In this document: positions 42,482 to 51,485 of the stretch, piece after piece | Numbering within the stretch: position 1 is the first letter of the stretch | How the letters are laid out: each line of letters begins with the position of its first letter | Source of the DNA: JABAYQ01 sp018608925 | GTDB lineage: Bacteria; Bacteroidota; Bacteroidia; Flavobacteriales; UBA7312 | DNA length: 64,000 nt | Direction of reading: 5' to 3' | Assembly: GCA_037625715.1 (NCBI GenBank) | Contig: JASJHQ010000035.1 | Span: 62,001 to 126,000 of the forward strand | Position numbers and translations under genes: made by a program | Notes under the pieces: generated by a model | Databases searched by the model: none | Told to the model about the DNA's origin: nothing | Seen by the model: only the letters and a program-made list of their open reading frames with translations

Positions 42482-43370
42482 GGTATTGATACAGCTGCAC
42501 CATTGATTTTATATCATTCAAATGGACTGTTTCTGAAGGAGAGTGAACATTTTCTTCAGGAGCACCAATAAAACACCAATCGATAGGATATGGAGATTTT
42601 TGTATCTCGTTTCCATCCGAGCCGCCAGCGTTCTCCACTTCAATTTGAAAAGGTATGTTGCTTTGTTTTGCTAGAGATATTATTTTATTTACATATTTTC
42701 TTCTAGGAATTCCGCTGTCTCTCATGGATATAGCTACACCTTTATTATGTACGACTCCTTCGGTAATCCAAGTAATGTCAGAAATCAACGCTTGATTTAC
42801 ATTATAGTTCTCGTAAATAAATTTTGATAAATAACCAACAGAGCCACCTCCATGTTCTTCCCATGATGAAAAACATATAATGCCATCTTCTAGGTTTTTA
42901 GCAACTTGCAAGGCGTTCCAAACTCCTAGGCGATTGTCTAAATAACAAGTCTTAACGAATTCGTCAGTAAGTTGGAAGTCACAATAAAAAGTTAAGCTTG
43001 TTCCTGGGTCAATAGGACGAAAATCTACAAACATTTTTCCGTCTTCAACTTTAAGAATAGTGTCAATTTCTCCATTACTATCTTTGCCTACTAATCGGAT
43101 TCCATCTTGGCAAACTGGTCCGCCAATCTTTACAACTTGATTGTTGTACCTAACTGTAAATCCTATGCTGTCCATGTGAGAAAAAATAGCAGTTCTTGGC
43201 TTGCCAAAAACTAAGACAATACAGTCTTGAAATTCTGTTCCATGAAATATTTTTGGTTCATGTTTCCAACTTTTCTTGTTGGATTCAATATAGTCTAAAA
43301 GAAACTCTTTTAGAAGGAACTCTTCTCCAGAAGGAGCGTGGATTTGACACAATTTTTTAAGTAACTCCAT
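42465..43370 (-). CDS. M42 family metallopeptidase
   Basis: A 301-residue co-catalytic zinc aminopeptidase of the M42 (FrvX-like) type. Metal and catalytic residues lie in IFSHMDSIGF, CYLDNRLGVWNAL, CFSSWEEHGGGSVGYLS, ALISDITW and ENVHSPSETVHLND, with AGGSDGNEI near the C-terminus. M42 enzymes usually form large tetrahedral assemblies and trim peptides. The protein is slightly shorter than the common 340-360 residues. It ends the ribD unit. Confidence 0.86.
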   Translation of the reverse strand: MELLKKLCQIHAPSGEEFLLKEFLLDYIESNKKSWKHEPKIFHGTEFQDCIVLVFGKPRTAIFSHMDSIGFTVRYNNQVVKIGGPVCQDGIRLVGKDSNGEIDTILKVEDGKMFVDFRPIDPGTSLTFYCDFQLTDEFVKTCYLDNRLGVWNALQVAKNLEDGIICFSSWEEHGGGSVGYLSKFIYENYNVNQALISDITWITEGVVHNKGVAISMRDSGIPRRKYVNKIISLAKQSNIPFQIEVENAGGSDGNEIQKSPYPIDWCFIGAPEENVHSPSETVHLNDIKSMVQLYQYLMVNL

Positions 43371-43982
43371 TTATATAGTTTTTAGAAATTCGATCTTTAT
43401 TTTATGATTTTTTTTCCATTTAGCTAGTGCCAAATGACTGATGTTTTTATTTACCGAAAAGGTAATATAGCAGCTAAGTTCTAATGCTTGTTTTTCGATA
43501 GTTAAATCTAACTCTTTTTGTATCCTCATCACAAAGTTTAATTGTTCGTAATCAAACTCCAATTTATAGATATCTTTTATATGTTTTTCGACTATTAACG
43601 CATTAGTTAAGCATTCTTTAGCTGCAGTCTTATAGGCTGTTATCAATCCGCCTACGCCTAGTTTTGTTCCTCCAAAATATCGAACAACAACTACTAAAGT
43701 ATTTGTCAAATTACAAGCAACAATCTGTCCTAAAATTGGCTTCCCTGCTGAATTTGATGGTTCCCCATCATCATTTGCTCTTTGGTCTAATTTGTTAGCT
43801 CCTAAAATATAAGCATAACAAAAATGTCTTGCTCCGTATTCTATTTTTCTCACATCATTTAGCCTCTGTTTAACATCCTCATTGTTAAGCACCTTAAAGC
43901 TGTAACCAATGAACTTACTTCCTTTCTCCTTAAACAGAGAAGTAGTACTATCCTTAATTTCCTTGTATGCAAATTCACTCAT
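43371..43982 (-). CDS. YigZ/IMPACT (UPF0029) family protein
   Basis: A 203-residue protein from the ATG at 43982, which overlaps the transporter stop as ATGA. The IMPACT domain shows FKEKGSKFIGYSFKVLN, ARHFCYAYILGANKLDQRANDDGEPSNSAGKPIL, and VVVVRYFGGTKLGVGGLITAYKTAA. A C-terminal DUF1949-like domain follows. A longer reading frame from 44033 starts inside the transporter gene and lacks family similarity at its start. The cellular role in bacteria is unclear; relatives bind ribosomes or regulators. Confidence 0.92.
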   Translation of the reverse strand: MSEFAYKEIKDSTTSLFKEKGSKFIGYSFKVLNNEDVKQRLNDVRKIEYGARHFCYAYILGANKLDQRANDDGEPSNSAGKPILGQIVACNLTNTLVVVVRYFGGTKLGVGGLITAYKTAAKECLTNALIVEKHIKDIYKLEFDYEQLNFVMRIQKELDLTIEKQALELSCYITFSVNKNISHLALAKWKKNHKIKIEFLKTI

Positions 43983-44821
43983 GAGTAAATAAGTATTGCT
44001 AAAGATATCCCAGCAAGTACTAAGCCTGCCCAATTTTTAGCTGTTAAATTCTCAGAATATATTTTCCATCCTATTAATGCGGACAATGTAACTACTCCAA
44101 TATTCAAGATTGGGAATAGTATAGAGGAGTCGTTAGTGTCTAATGTTTTTAATAAAAAATAGATACTAAAAAAATTAGGGATTCCTAGAGTGATTCCAGC
44201 AATTATGTTTTTTATTTTTAATTTTTGATTGGTAATTAATAGGGTGATTGAGCCACATAAAAAGGCAATGAAAAAGATTGTAGAAGTAAATAGATTAAAT
44301 TCTTTATCGGTTTCAAGAAAGTTAAATTGAATTAAGGATAAAGATGTGTCTAAAATTCCAGCGCCAAAAAACAAAATGACAGCTAGGTATATTGGACCAT
44401 TTTTATCCTCTTTTTTAGATATAGTTAAATAGATAGAAAAAATAGCCATAATAATTGCACCAATTTTTAAAATAGAAGGATCTTCATTCTGAAGAAAAAA
44501 ACCTGCTGTTACCGGAATCACTAACGACATTTTACTAGATAACGAGCTAATAGTAACACCTAGTAGTTGAGTTGTTTTTGCCATCACATTAAACATGATG
44601 ATAAAATACATTCCTAGCAATACAGCGTAGATAAACCAACTGCTTCTAATAGCAATATTTATATCGCTTAAGTCGAAATCCGTAAAAAATAATGCTAGCA
44701 AGCCAGCGCACAAATAATTTATAGTAATTGCTTGAAACGTATTTACATTTCGTTTTGAGAATTCTCTAAAAATAATAAACAAGAGAACTGAAAACACTAA
44801 GGTCAGGATTAAAAAAATCAT
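43979..44821 (-). CDS. EamA/DMT family transporter
   Basis: A 280-residue inner-membrane protein with about ten hydrophobic helices arranged as two EamA-like repeats. It ends in LIGWKIYSENLTAKNWAGLVLAGISLAILI, a typical final DMT helix pair. Substrate is unknown; drug, amino acid and nucleotide-sugar carriers all share the fold. It overlaps the ribD stop by 4 bases and the YigZ start by 4, so it is translationally coupled in the ribD unit. Confidence 0.85.
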   Translation of the reverse strand: MIFLILTLVFSVLLFIIFREFSKRNVNTFQAITINYLCAGLLALFFTDFDLSDINIAIRSSWFIYAVLLGMYFIIMFNVMAKTTQLLGVTISSLSSKMSLVIPVTAGFFLQNEDPSILKIGAIIMAIFSIYLTISKKEDKNGPIYLAVILFFGAGILDTSLSLIQFNFLETDKEFNLFTSTIFFIAFLCGSITLLITNQKLKIKNIIAGITLGIPNFFSIYFLLKTLDTNDSSILFPILNIGVVTLSALIGWKIYSENLTAKNWAGLVLAGISLAILIYS

Positions 44822-45831
44822 TGATTTAAAAAGTATGAAAGCTTATCATCTCCGATCATTTCGGTTAATACTGGTTTTTGAATAAAACCTGGAGACATAA
44901 CACCATCTTTAAGAAGTGCGTCTGATTGAAAAACTCGTGCTTCATCCCAACAATTACTATTTATAAACTGCTGAAGAGTCAATGACCCTCCTTCAATTAT
45001 AACAGAATGAATTTCCAATTTATGTAATTGCTCCATTAAGCTATTTATAAAATCATCAAAATCTACTTGTAAATCATTTTCATTTAATTTTTTCTGACAT
45101 ATCCTGAAAGTAGTTGCATCGTCATTAAAAACGTTCAAATCTTTGGAAAGAATAGATGATTTGTCAATTACAAATCGAGTAGGGTTTTTAGCACCATCAA
45201 GACGAGAAGTTAACAAAGGGTTGTCTTTAATAGCAGTATTTTTACCAATTAAAATTCCTGTTTCTGCTGATCTCCATTGGTGAACTAAGTTTTTAGATTC
45301 CTCGCAAGTCATCCAAAAAGGAGTTTCTTGGTTTTTAGGAGCAATAAAGCCATCTGAAGATTGAGCCCATTTTAATATAACATATGGTCTTTTGTCTTTG
45401 TGAAAAGTATAAAACCTTCTGTTTAGAGAGATGCAATCATCTTTAGAAACATTCACTTTAACTTCAATTCCTGCTTCTTTGATTTTATCAATACCTTTTC
45501 CATTTACTAGTGAAAATGAATCTAATGCACCAATAACAACTCTTTTTAATTTGCTTTTAATGATTAGATCAGCACATGGAGGTGTTTTTCCGAAATGAGC
45601 GCAAGGTTCAAGGTTAACATATAAAGTAGCTTGCTCAAGCTTAGATTTGTCTTTAACACTATTTATAGCATTAACTTCTGCATGTGCCTGACCAAATTGT
45701 TGGTGGTAGCCTTCACCTATTATATTGTCATTAACAACAATAACACATCCTACCATAGGATTAGGTAATGCTAGAGGGTAGCCTTTAGCTGCTAGCTCAA
45801 GACATTTTTGCATGTAAAATTCATCGGTCAT
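44818..45831 (-). CDS. ribD: Bifunctional riboflavin biosynthesis deaminase/reductase
   Basis: Deaminates the GTP-derived pyrimidine and reduces its ribosyl chain in riboflavin synthesis. It has 337 residues from the ATG at 45831. The deaminase domain carries zinc ligands His50 in GQAHAEVNAI and Cys77 and Cys86 in EPCAHFGKTPPC, with Glu52 as the catalytic acid. The reductase domain follows from about residue 145 (YVILKWAQSSDGFIA). A TTG at 45840 is part of the -7 box and not a start. It leads the transporter, YigZ and M42 genes. Confidence 0.95.
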   Translation of the reverse strand: MTDEFYMQKCLELAAKGYPLALPNPMVGCVIVVNDNIIGEGYHQQFGQAHAEVNAINSVKDKSKLEQATLYVNLEPCAHFGKTPPCADLIIKSKLKRVVIGALDSFSLVNGKGIDKIKEAGIEVKVNVSKDDCISLNRRFYTFHKDKRPYVILKWAQSSDGFIAPKNQETPFWMTCEESKNLVHQWRSAETGILIGKNTAIKDNPLLTSRLDGAKNPTRFVIDKSSILSKDLNVFNDDATTFRICQKKLNENDLQVDFDDFINSLMEQLHKLEIHSVIIEGGSLTLQQFINSNCWDEARVFQSDALLKDGVMSPGFIQKPVLTEMIGDDKLSYFLNQ

Positions 45832-45837
45832 AAAGCG

Positions 45838-45845
45838 CAAATTTA
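45838..45845 (-). promoter_or_regulatory. ribD -7 box TAAATTTG within the ribD-prmC divergent gap
   Basis: Exact TAnnTTTG on the minus strand, 6 bases before the ribD ATG. The whole gap between the divergent start codons is 28 bases. On the plus strand a weaker TAAATTGC (45848-45855) ends 4 bases before the prmC ATG. Confidence 0.55.
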
Positions 45846-45859
45846 AGTAAATTGCAACG

Positions 45860-46693
45860 ATGAAAAAATTAAAACAAGTCGTAAGTTATTTTATGGATAA
45901 TCTGGTCAATTATTATACTTCTATTGAAGTTGAAGGGTTGGCATATTGGACCATCGAATCTTATTTTAATTTATCAAGATCAAGTTTTAAATTAGAAGTG
46001 GATAGAGAATTGTCTAATGATGAAATCTTATTTATGGAAGATGTTGTTGCAAGATTAAAGAATAAAGAACCTATTCAGTATATTTTTGGAGAAACTACTT
46101 TTTTTGGTTTACCATTTAAAGTAAATGAAAATTGCCTTATACCAAGGCCAGAAACAGAGGAATTAGTAAATTGGATTCTTCAAGATCCGAAAAGTGTAAT
46201 TTTAGATATTGGAACCGGAAGTGGTTGCATAGCTATTTCATTAGCTAAAAAATCAACTGCTACTGTTTTTGGCTTAGATATAAGTAATAAAGCATTAGAA
46301 ATAGCAAATAATAACGCAGTATTGAACAATGTTTCGGTTCAGTTTTTTTATGCTAATATCTTGGAGTTGAACAAGGTGGATAAAGTAGATATTATTGTAA
46401 GTAATCCTCCTTATGTTTTGGAAAGTGATAAGCAGCTAATGGATCACAATGTGCTAGGTTTTGAGCCACATAATGCTTTATTTGTTGCTGACGAAAATGC
46501 CTTGATTTTTTATAGTCAAATTATTAAAGTTGCAGCAAATTCTTTGAATAAAAATGGATTTCTTTATTTTGAAATTCATGAGTGTAAAGCAATAGAGATA
46601 ATAGATTTGTTATCTAAAAATAACTTTTCTAATATTGAAGTCAAGAAAGACTTACAAAATAAAGATAGAATGATTAAAGCTCAACTCGTTTAA
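45860..46693 (+). CDS. prmC: Release factor glutamine (N5) methyltransferase
   Basis: Methylates the GGQ glutamine of peptide chain release factors. The 277-residue protein has an N-terminal helical domain, then IQYIFGETTFFGLPFKVNENCLIPRPETEELVNW, the SAM-binding ILDIGTGSGCIAISLA and the catalytic VSNPPYV. It is divergent from ribD, with only 28 bases between start codons, and followed after 6 bases by ligA. Confidence 0.94.
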   Translation: MKKLKQVVSYFMDNLVNYYTSIEVEGLAYWTIESYFNLSRSSFKLEVDRELSNDEILFMEDVVARLKNKEPIQYIFGETTFFGLPFKVNENCLIPRPETEELVNWILQDPKSVILDIGTGSGCIAISLAKKSTATVFGLDISNKALEIANNNAVLNNVSVQFFYANILELNKVDKVDIIVSNPPYVLESDKQLMDHNVLGFEPHNALFVADENALIFYSQIIKVAANSLNKNGFLYFEIHECKAIEIIDLLSKNNFSNIEVKKDLQNKDRMIKAQLV

Positions 46694-46699
46694 CGAATT

Positions 46700-48697
46700 A
46701 TGGAAGTAGAAAATAGAATAGCATTCTTGAGAGAAGAGATAAATAAGTATAATCATAATTATTATGTGCTTGATAAGTCTTTGATTTCAGATTTTGAGTT
46801 TGACAAAATACTCGAGGAATTAATTTTTCTTGAGGAAAAAAATCTCCAGTTTTATGATCCCTTATCGCCAACTCAAAGGGTAGGAAACGGACTTTCAAAT
46901 CAATTTAAGGCTGTAGAACATAAGCATAGAATGTTGTCTTTGGGAAATACCTATTCAGAACAAGATTTAATCGACTTTGACAATAGAATTAAAAAAATTG
47001 TAGAAACCGATATTGAATATGTTTGCGAACTTAAATACGATGGTGTTTCTATAAGTTTAACTTATATAGATGGTGTTTTTACTCAAGCTCTGACAAGAGG
47101 TGATGGCTTTAAGGGAGATGATGTAAGTCAAAACATAAAAACCATAAAATCGATTCCACTTAAATTAAGTAACGATTACCCTAATGAACTCGAAATAAGG
47201 GGAGAAGTATTTTTACCCTTAAAAGGCTTTGATAAGATGAATAATTCTAGAGTAGATCTAGGATTAGAACCTTTTGCTAACCCCAGAAATGCTGCTTCAG
47301 GAAGTGTGAAAACTCTTGATAGTTCTGAGGTTGCAAAAAGACCATTAGATTGTTTTTTATACTACACATTGCTTAGTAAATCAGAACAAAAACAAACTCA
47401 TTTCCAGAGTCTTGAAGATGCTAAAAGATGGGGCTTTAAAGTGCCGAGTGAGATTAAAGTATGCAATAGTATTGGTCAAGTAATAGATTTTGTTAAAAGC
47501 TGGGACGATAAAAGACATGACTTGCCTTATGAAATTGATGGAATAGTTATAAAAGTAAACGATTTGAGTATTCAAGATCAATTGGGTTTTACTGCAAAAT
47601 CTCCTCGATGGGCTATTTCGTATAAATTTAAGGCAGAACAAGTTTCTACTATTCTAAATTCTGTAGATTATCAGGTTGGGAGAACTGGAGCAATCACTCC
47701 AGTTGCTAATTTAGAGCCAGTTCAACTTGCTGGAACTATTGTTAAAAGAGCTTCTCTTCACAACGAGGACCAAATAAATAAGTTAGACTTAAGATTAGGT
47801 GATAAGGTATATGTAGAAAAAGGCGGGGAAATTATTCCAAAAGTAATTGCTGTTGATATAAAGCAAAGGGATTTGTTTTCGTCCGTACCTTTTCAGTACA
47901 TAAGTAATTGTCCTGTTTGTCACTCACAATTAGTAAGGTCTGAAAATGATGCTAAGCACTATTGTGTAAATAGTGATGAATGCCCTCCTCAGATAAGCGG
48001 AAAAATAGAACATTTTGTTTCTAGAAAAGCAATGAATATTGACGGATTAGGTTCTGAAACAATTGAGTTGCTAATTGAGCAAAAGTTAATCAAATCGGTA
48101 ATTGATTTGTATTCATTGAAATTAGAGCAACTATTGCCACTTAAAAAGAATGGTCAAAAATGGGCTCAAAATATTATTGAAGGCATTATTGCCTCAAAAC
48201 AAATTTCATTTGATAAGTTATTATTCGGTTTAGGAATAAGATTTGTTGGTGCAACAGTATCTAAAGTTTTGGTTAGTCATTTTAAAAACATAGATAATAT
48301 TATGAATGCGTCGGTTGAAGAATTAGAAAATGTAGACGAGATAGGAATTAAAATTGCTCAAAGTTTAGTTAATCATTTTCAGATTGCAGAGAATGTAAAT
48401 TCCATAGAAGTTCTTAAGTCTTTTGGTTTGCAGTTAGAGTTAAATAAAGAAAATAATCTTCTTTCTGAAAAACTAAAAGATAAGTTAATTGTAATTTCTG
48501 GAGTTTTTGAAATCTATAGTAGGGATGAGTTGAAAAAAATAATTGAACAACATGCTGGAAAAAATGTTGCATCAATTTCTAAAAAAACTACTTTTGTATT
48601 GGCTGGTGATAAAATAGGTCCTAGTAAGCGAACTAAAGCAGAATCCCTTGGAATTCCTTTTGTTTCAGAGTCAGAATTTTTAAACTTAATTAGCTAA
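46700..48697 (+). CDS. ligA: NAD-dependent DNA ligase
   Basis: Seals nicks during replication and repair. The 665-residue protein has the adenylation Lys112 in CELKYDGVSISL, the OB fold, a four-cysteine zinc finger around residues 405-430 (CPVCH through CVNSDEC), helix-hairpin-helix repeats, and a C-terminal BRCT domain (KDKLIVISGVFEIYSRDELKK). Its stop codon overlaps the next start as TAATG. Confidence 0.97.
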   Translation: MEVENRIAFLREEINKYNHNYYVLDKSLISDFEFDKILEELIFLEEKNLQFYDPLSPTQRVGNGLSNQFKAVEHKHRMLSLGNTYSEQDLIDFDNRIKKIVETDIEYVCELKYDGVSISLTYIDGVFTQALTRGDGFKGDDVSQNIKTIKSIPLKLSNDYPNELEIRGEVFLPLKGFDKMNNSRVDLGLEPFANPRNAASGSVKTLDSSEVAKRPLDCFLYYTLLSKSEQKQTHFQSLEDAKRWGFKVPSEIKVCNSIGQVIDFVKSWDDKRHDLPYEIDGIVIKVNDLSIQDQLGFTAKSPRWAISYKFKAEQVSTILNSVDYQVGRTGAITPVANLEPVQLAGTIVKRASLHNEDQINKLDLRLGDKVYVEKGGEIIPKVIAVDIKQRDLFSSVPFQYISNCPVCHSQLVRSENDAKHYCVNSDECPPQISGKIEHFVSRKAMNIDGLGSETIELLIEQKLIKSVIDLYSLKLEQLLPLKKNGQKWAQNIIEGIIASKQISFDKLLFGLGIRFVGATVSKVLVSHFKNIDNIMNASVEELENVDEIGIKIAQSLVNHFQIAENVNSIEVLKSFGLQLELNKENNLLSEKLKDKLIVISGVFEIYSRDELKKIIEQHAGKNVASISKKTTFVLAGDKIGPSKRTKAESLGIPFVSESEFLNLIS

Positions 48698-49251
48698 TGC
48701 AAATTCAATTTGTAGAAAAAATAAAACAGAGAGTAGGAGATTACTTTTTCAAAAGAGATCTTAAATTCAATGATAGGAAACGAATTGTTCACAATTTCCA
48801 GTCTGCTAAGTCAATCGGGGTTCTTTATGATGCTACTGATCTAAAAGACATGATGATGGTCAGCGAATTTGTAAACGAACTATTTCATTCTAAAAAAGAA
48901 ATAAAAGCTCTTGGATTTGTTAATAAAAACGAATTATCGCACAATCATATTCCAATGCTTCAATTCGATTTTTTCTTTTTAAAGGACTTAAATTGGTTTT
49001 ACAAACCTCAAAATTATGTCATCAATAATTTTCTAGAAAAAGATTATGATATTTTAATCAATCTATGTACCCAAAACTGTGTCCCTGTAAAGTATTTGGC
49101 AGGTAGTTCTAGAGCTAAGTTTAAAGTTGGTAAGTTAGAAGATAACACTTCCGTTTATGATATGATGATAGACGTTAAACAAAATTCCTTAGAAACCCTT
49201 ATCAAAGAAGTTAAACATTATTTAAATTTAATTAATACAAATGGAAAATAA
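48697..49251 (+). CDS. DUF6913-like conserved hypothetical protein
   Basis: A 184-residue cytoplasmic protein without signal peptide. It is mixed alpha-beta with SIGVLYDATDLKDMMMVSEFV, FDFFFLKDLNWFYKP and DYDILINLCTQNCVPVKYLAGSSRAKFKVG segments. The last resembles Bacteroidota proteins annotated DUF6913, as far as I recall. Function is unknown. It sits between ligA and dapA, overlapping dapA by 11 bases, an arrangement that suggests co-expression rather than shared function. Confidence 0.7.
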   Translation: MQIQFVEKIKQRVGDYFFKRDLKFNDRKRIVHNFQSAKSIGVLYDATDLKDMMMVSEFVNELFHSKKEIKALGFVNKNELSHNHIPMLQFDFFFLKDLNWFYKPQNYVINNFLEKDYDILINLCTQNCVPVKYLAGSSRAKFKVGKLEDNTSVYDMMIDVKQNSLETLIKEVKHYLNLINTNGK

Positions 49252-50128
49252 ATTAATTGGCACAGGGGTTGCTCTAATTACTCCTTTTAAATCAGATCTG
49301 ACTGTTGACTATGATGCTTTAACAAAAATAGTTAATCATTGTATTGATGGAGGAATAGATTACTTAGTTGTTTTAGGAACAACAGGGGAAAGTGTTGTTC
49401 TTACAAAAGAAGAAAAAAACAAGATTGTAAGACATGTTATAAAAGTAAATGAGGGCAAGCTTCCTGTTGTTTTGGGAATGGGTGGCAATTGTACAGCCAC
49501 AGTAATAAATGAATATGAAAACTTTGATTTGAATGGGGTAGATGCTATCCTTTCGGTATCCCCATATTATAATAAGCCTTCTCAAAAAGGAATTTACAGC
49601 CACTATGAGCAATTATCTAAATCATTTAACCTTCCTATAGTTTTGTATAACGTTCCAGGAAGAACTTCTTCTAATATGAGCGCAGAGACCACCTTAAAGT
49701 TGGCAAATGACTTTGATAATATTATTGCTGTAAAAGAAGCTAGCGGTGATATGGATCAAATTATGACAATTATTAGAAATAAGCCGGATAATTTTTTAGT
49801 TATTTCTGGTGATGATGGTTTAACTCTAGCTATGATATTGATGGGAGCAAATGGTGTAATATCTGTTATTGGCCAAGCTTTTCCGGAGATATTCTCTTCA
49901 ATGGTTCGTGAAGGATTGAATGGTAATGTTAAAAAATCTAACGAATTACATTATCAATTATACCCAATATACAATCCGTTATATAGAGATGGAAACCCAG
50001 CGGGAGTAAAAGAATGTATGCGCCAAATTGGTTTATGTACTAATAAACTAAGATTACCATTGGTAAATGTAGAAAATAGCACTAAAAAAGAGTTAGAAGA
50101 ATTTAGTAAGTCTCTAAAAACTAGCTAG
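49241..50128 (+). CDS. dapA: 4-hydroxy-tetrahydrodipicolinate synthase
   Basis: Condenses pyruvate and aspartate semialdehyde, the first committed step to diaminopimelate and lysine. The 295-residue TIM barrel has Schiff-base Lys165 in IIAVKEASGD, Tyr136 in VLYNVPGRTSSN, and the TTGES loop (Thr47, Thr48). The SPYYNKPSQKG segment is typical. The end overlaps the converging oxoamine synthase by 15 bases. Together with dapF it shows an active DAP route. Confidence 0.96.
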   Translation: MENKLIGTGVALITPFKSDLTVDYDALTKIVNHCIDGGIDYLVVLGTTGESVVLTKEEKNKIVRHVIKVNEGKLPVVLGMGGNCTATVINEYENFDLNGVDAILSVSPYYNKPSQKGIYSHYEQLSKSFNLPIVLYNVPGRTSSNMSAETTLKLANDFDNIIAVKEASGDMDQIMTIIRNKPDNFLVISGDDGLTLAMILMGANGVISVIGQAFPEIFSSMVREGLNGNVKKSNELHYQLYPIYNPLYRDGNPAGVKECMRQIGLCTNKLRLPLVNVENSTKKELEEFSKSLKTS

Positions 50129-51355
50129 TTTCTCAGAAAAATACTCTCCTTTCTCAAGTTTGTCTTTAATAGAAGAGAAGCACTCAATAGTGTATTCCAC
50201 ATCTTCTTGTGTGTGTATTGCAGTAGGGATTAGTCTTAGCAAGATTACACCTTTAGGTACTACAGGGTACGTTACTATAGAACAGAATATGTTGTGGTTT
50301 TCTCTTAAATCATACGTAAGATTAGTTGCTTCACCAACACCACCACTTAGGTATACAGGTGTTACTGCTGACTGAGTATTACCTAAATTAAAACCAGCTT
50401 CTTTCAATCCGTTTTGAAGTGAATTAGCAATTTTCCAAAGGTTTGCTTTTAACTCAGGTTTGCTTTGTAAAATTTCTAATCTTTTTATTGCGCCAATAAC
50501 AATTGGAGTAGGAAGAGATTTTGCAAATATTTGAGATCTCATATTATATCTTAAATATTCAACAACATCTTCAGTAGAAGAAATGAAAGCCCCAATTGTA
50601 GCCATAGATTTTGCGAAAGTACCGAAGTAAACATCTATTTCATCATGACAATTTAAAAACTCTCCTGATCCAGCTCCTGTTTCACCCATTGTTCCGAAGC
50701 CATGAGCATCATCTACAAATAAGCGAAACGAATATTTAGCTTTTAAAGCTGAAATTTCTTTAATCTTACCAAGATCTCCAGACATTCCGAATACACCTTC
50801 AGTGATAACAAGAATACCACCACCAGTTGTGTCTATAATTTTTTGAGCTCTTTGAAGTTGCTTTTCAAAGTTCTCAATATTGTTGTGAGGAAAAACAAAT
50901 CTTTTACCCTGATGAAGTCTAACACCGTCAATAATGCATGCATGACACTCACTATCATATACAATTACGTCATTTCTGTCAACAAGAGCATCAATGGATG
51001 ACACCATACCTTGGTACCCAAAGTTAAGAAGAATGGTGTCTTCTTTTTTCATGAAAGAGGTGAGATTGTTTTCTAATTCTTCATGAAGATTGGTGTTTCC
51101 GGACATCATTCTTGAGCCCATAGGATAACCCATTCCCCAGTTTTTGGCAGCTTCTTCATCTGCTTTTCTAACTTCTTCCTGATTGGATAAGCCTATATAG
51201 TTATTAATGCTCCAAACTAAAACCTCTTTTCCTCTAAAAGACATTTTATTAGAAATCTCTCCTTCCAGTTTTGGAAAGGTGAAATACCCATGAGCAGATT
51301 TAGCATGTTGACCAAGTGGTCCTCTGTTTAATTTTATCTTTTCAAAAAGATCCAT
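50114..51355 (-). CDS. Alpha-oxoamine synthase (serine palmitoyltransferase-like)
   Basis: A 413-residue PLP enzyme of the family that condenses an amino acid with an acyl-CoA. PLP contacts are Lys249 in GTFAKSMATIGAF, His138 in DSECHACIIDG, and Asp215 and His218 in FVDDAHGFGTMG. The N-terminal region with GPLGQHAKSAHGYFTFP is longer than in BioF or Kbl. In Bacteroidota such genes make sphingolipid or sulfonolipid (capnine) bases, so serine palmitoyltransferase or cysteate acyltransferase are the main options. Sequence reading alone cannot separate them. It is a single-gene unit. Confidence 0.88.
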   Translation of the reverse strand: MDLFEKIKLNRGPLGQHAKSAHGYFTFPKLEGEISNKMSFRGKEVLVWSINNYIGLSNQEEVRKADEEAAKNWGMGYPMGSRMMSGNTNLHEELENNLTSFMKKEDTILLNFGYQGMVSSIDALVDRNDVIVYDSECHACIIDGVRLHQGKRFVFPHNNIENFEKQLQRAQKIIDTTGGGILVITEGVFGMSGDLGKIKEISALKAKYSFRLFVDDAHGFGTMGETGAGSGEFLNCHDEIDVYFGTFAKSMATIGAFISSTEDVVEYLRYNMRSQIFAKSLPTPIVIGAIKRLEILQSKPELKANLWKIANSLQNGLKEAGFNLGNTQSAVTPVYLSGGVGEATNLTYDLRENHNIFCSIVTYPVVPKGVILLRLIPTAIHTQEDVEYTIECFSSIKDKLEKGEYFSEKLASF

Positions 51356-51376
51356 TTGTTATATAGTAGGTTGGTG

Positions 51377-51384
51377 CAAAATTA
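51377..51384 (-). promoter_or_regulatory. -7 box TAATTTTG for the oxoamine synthase gene
   Basis: Exact TAnnTTTG followed by CA on the minus strand, 21 bases before the ATG at 51355. Confidence 0.5.
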
Positions 51385-51459
51385 ATTAAAATGATAAACT
51401 TAACAAAACCTTCTTTCTTTATTATCAAATAAATAATTATAAAAACTCGTTTGTATTTG

Positions 51460-51467
51460 TATCTTTG
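51460..51467 (+). promoter_or_regulatory. bamD promoter, -7 box TATCTTTG
   Basis: Exact TAnnTTTG followed by CA, 18 bases before the bamD ATG at 51486. An in-frame TTG at 51465 is inside this box and is not a start codon. Confidence 0.6.
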
Positions 51468-51485
51468 CAAATCAATTTTTTAATA

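Noticed and set aside
43983..44033. Longer YigZ frame from 44033
   Set aside because: It runs back into the transporter gene; the ATGA overlap at 43979-43982 and family N-terminus favour 43982.
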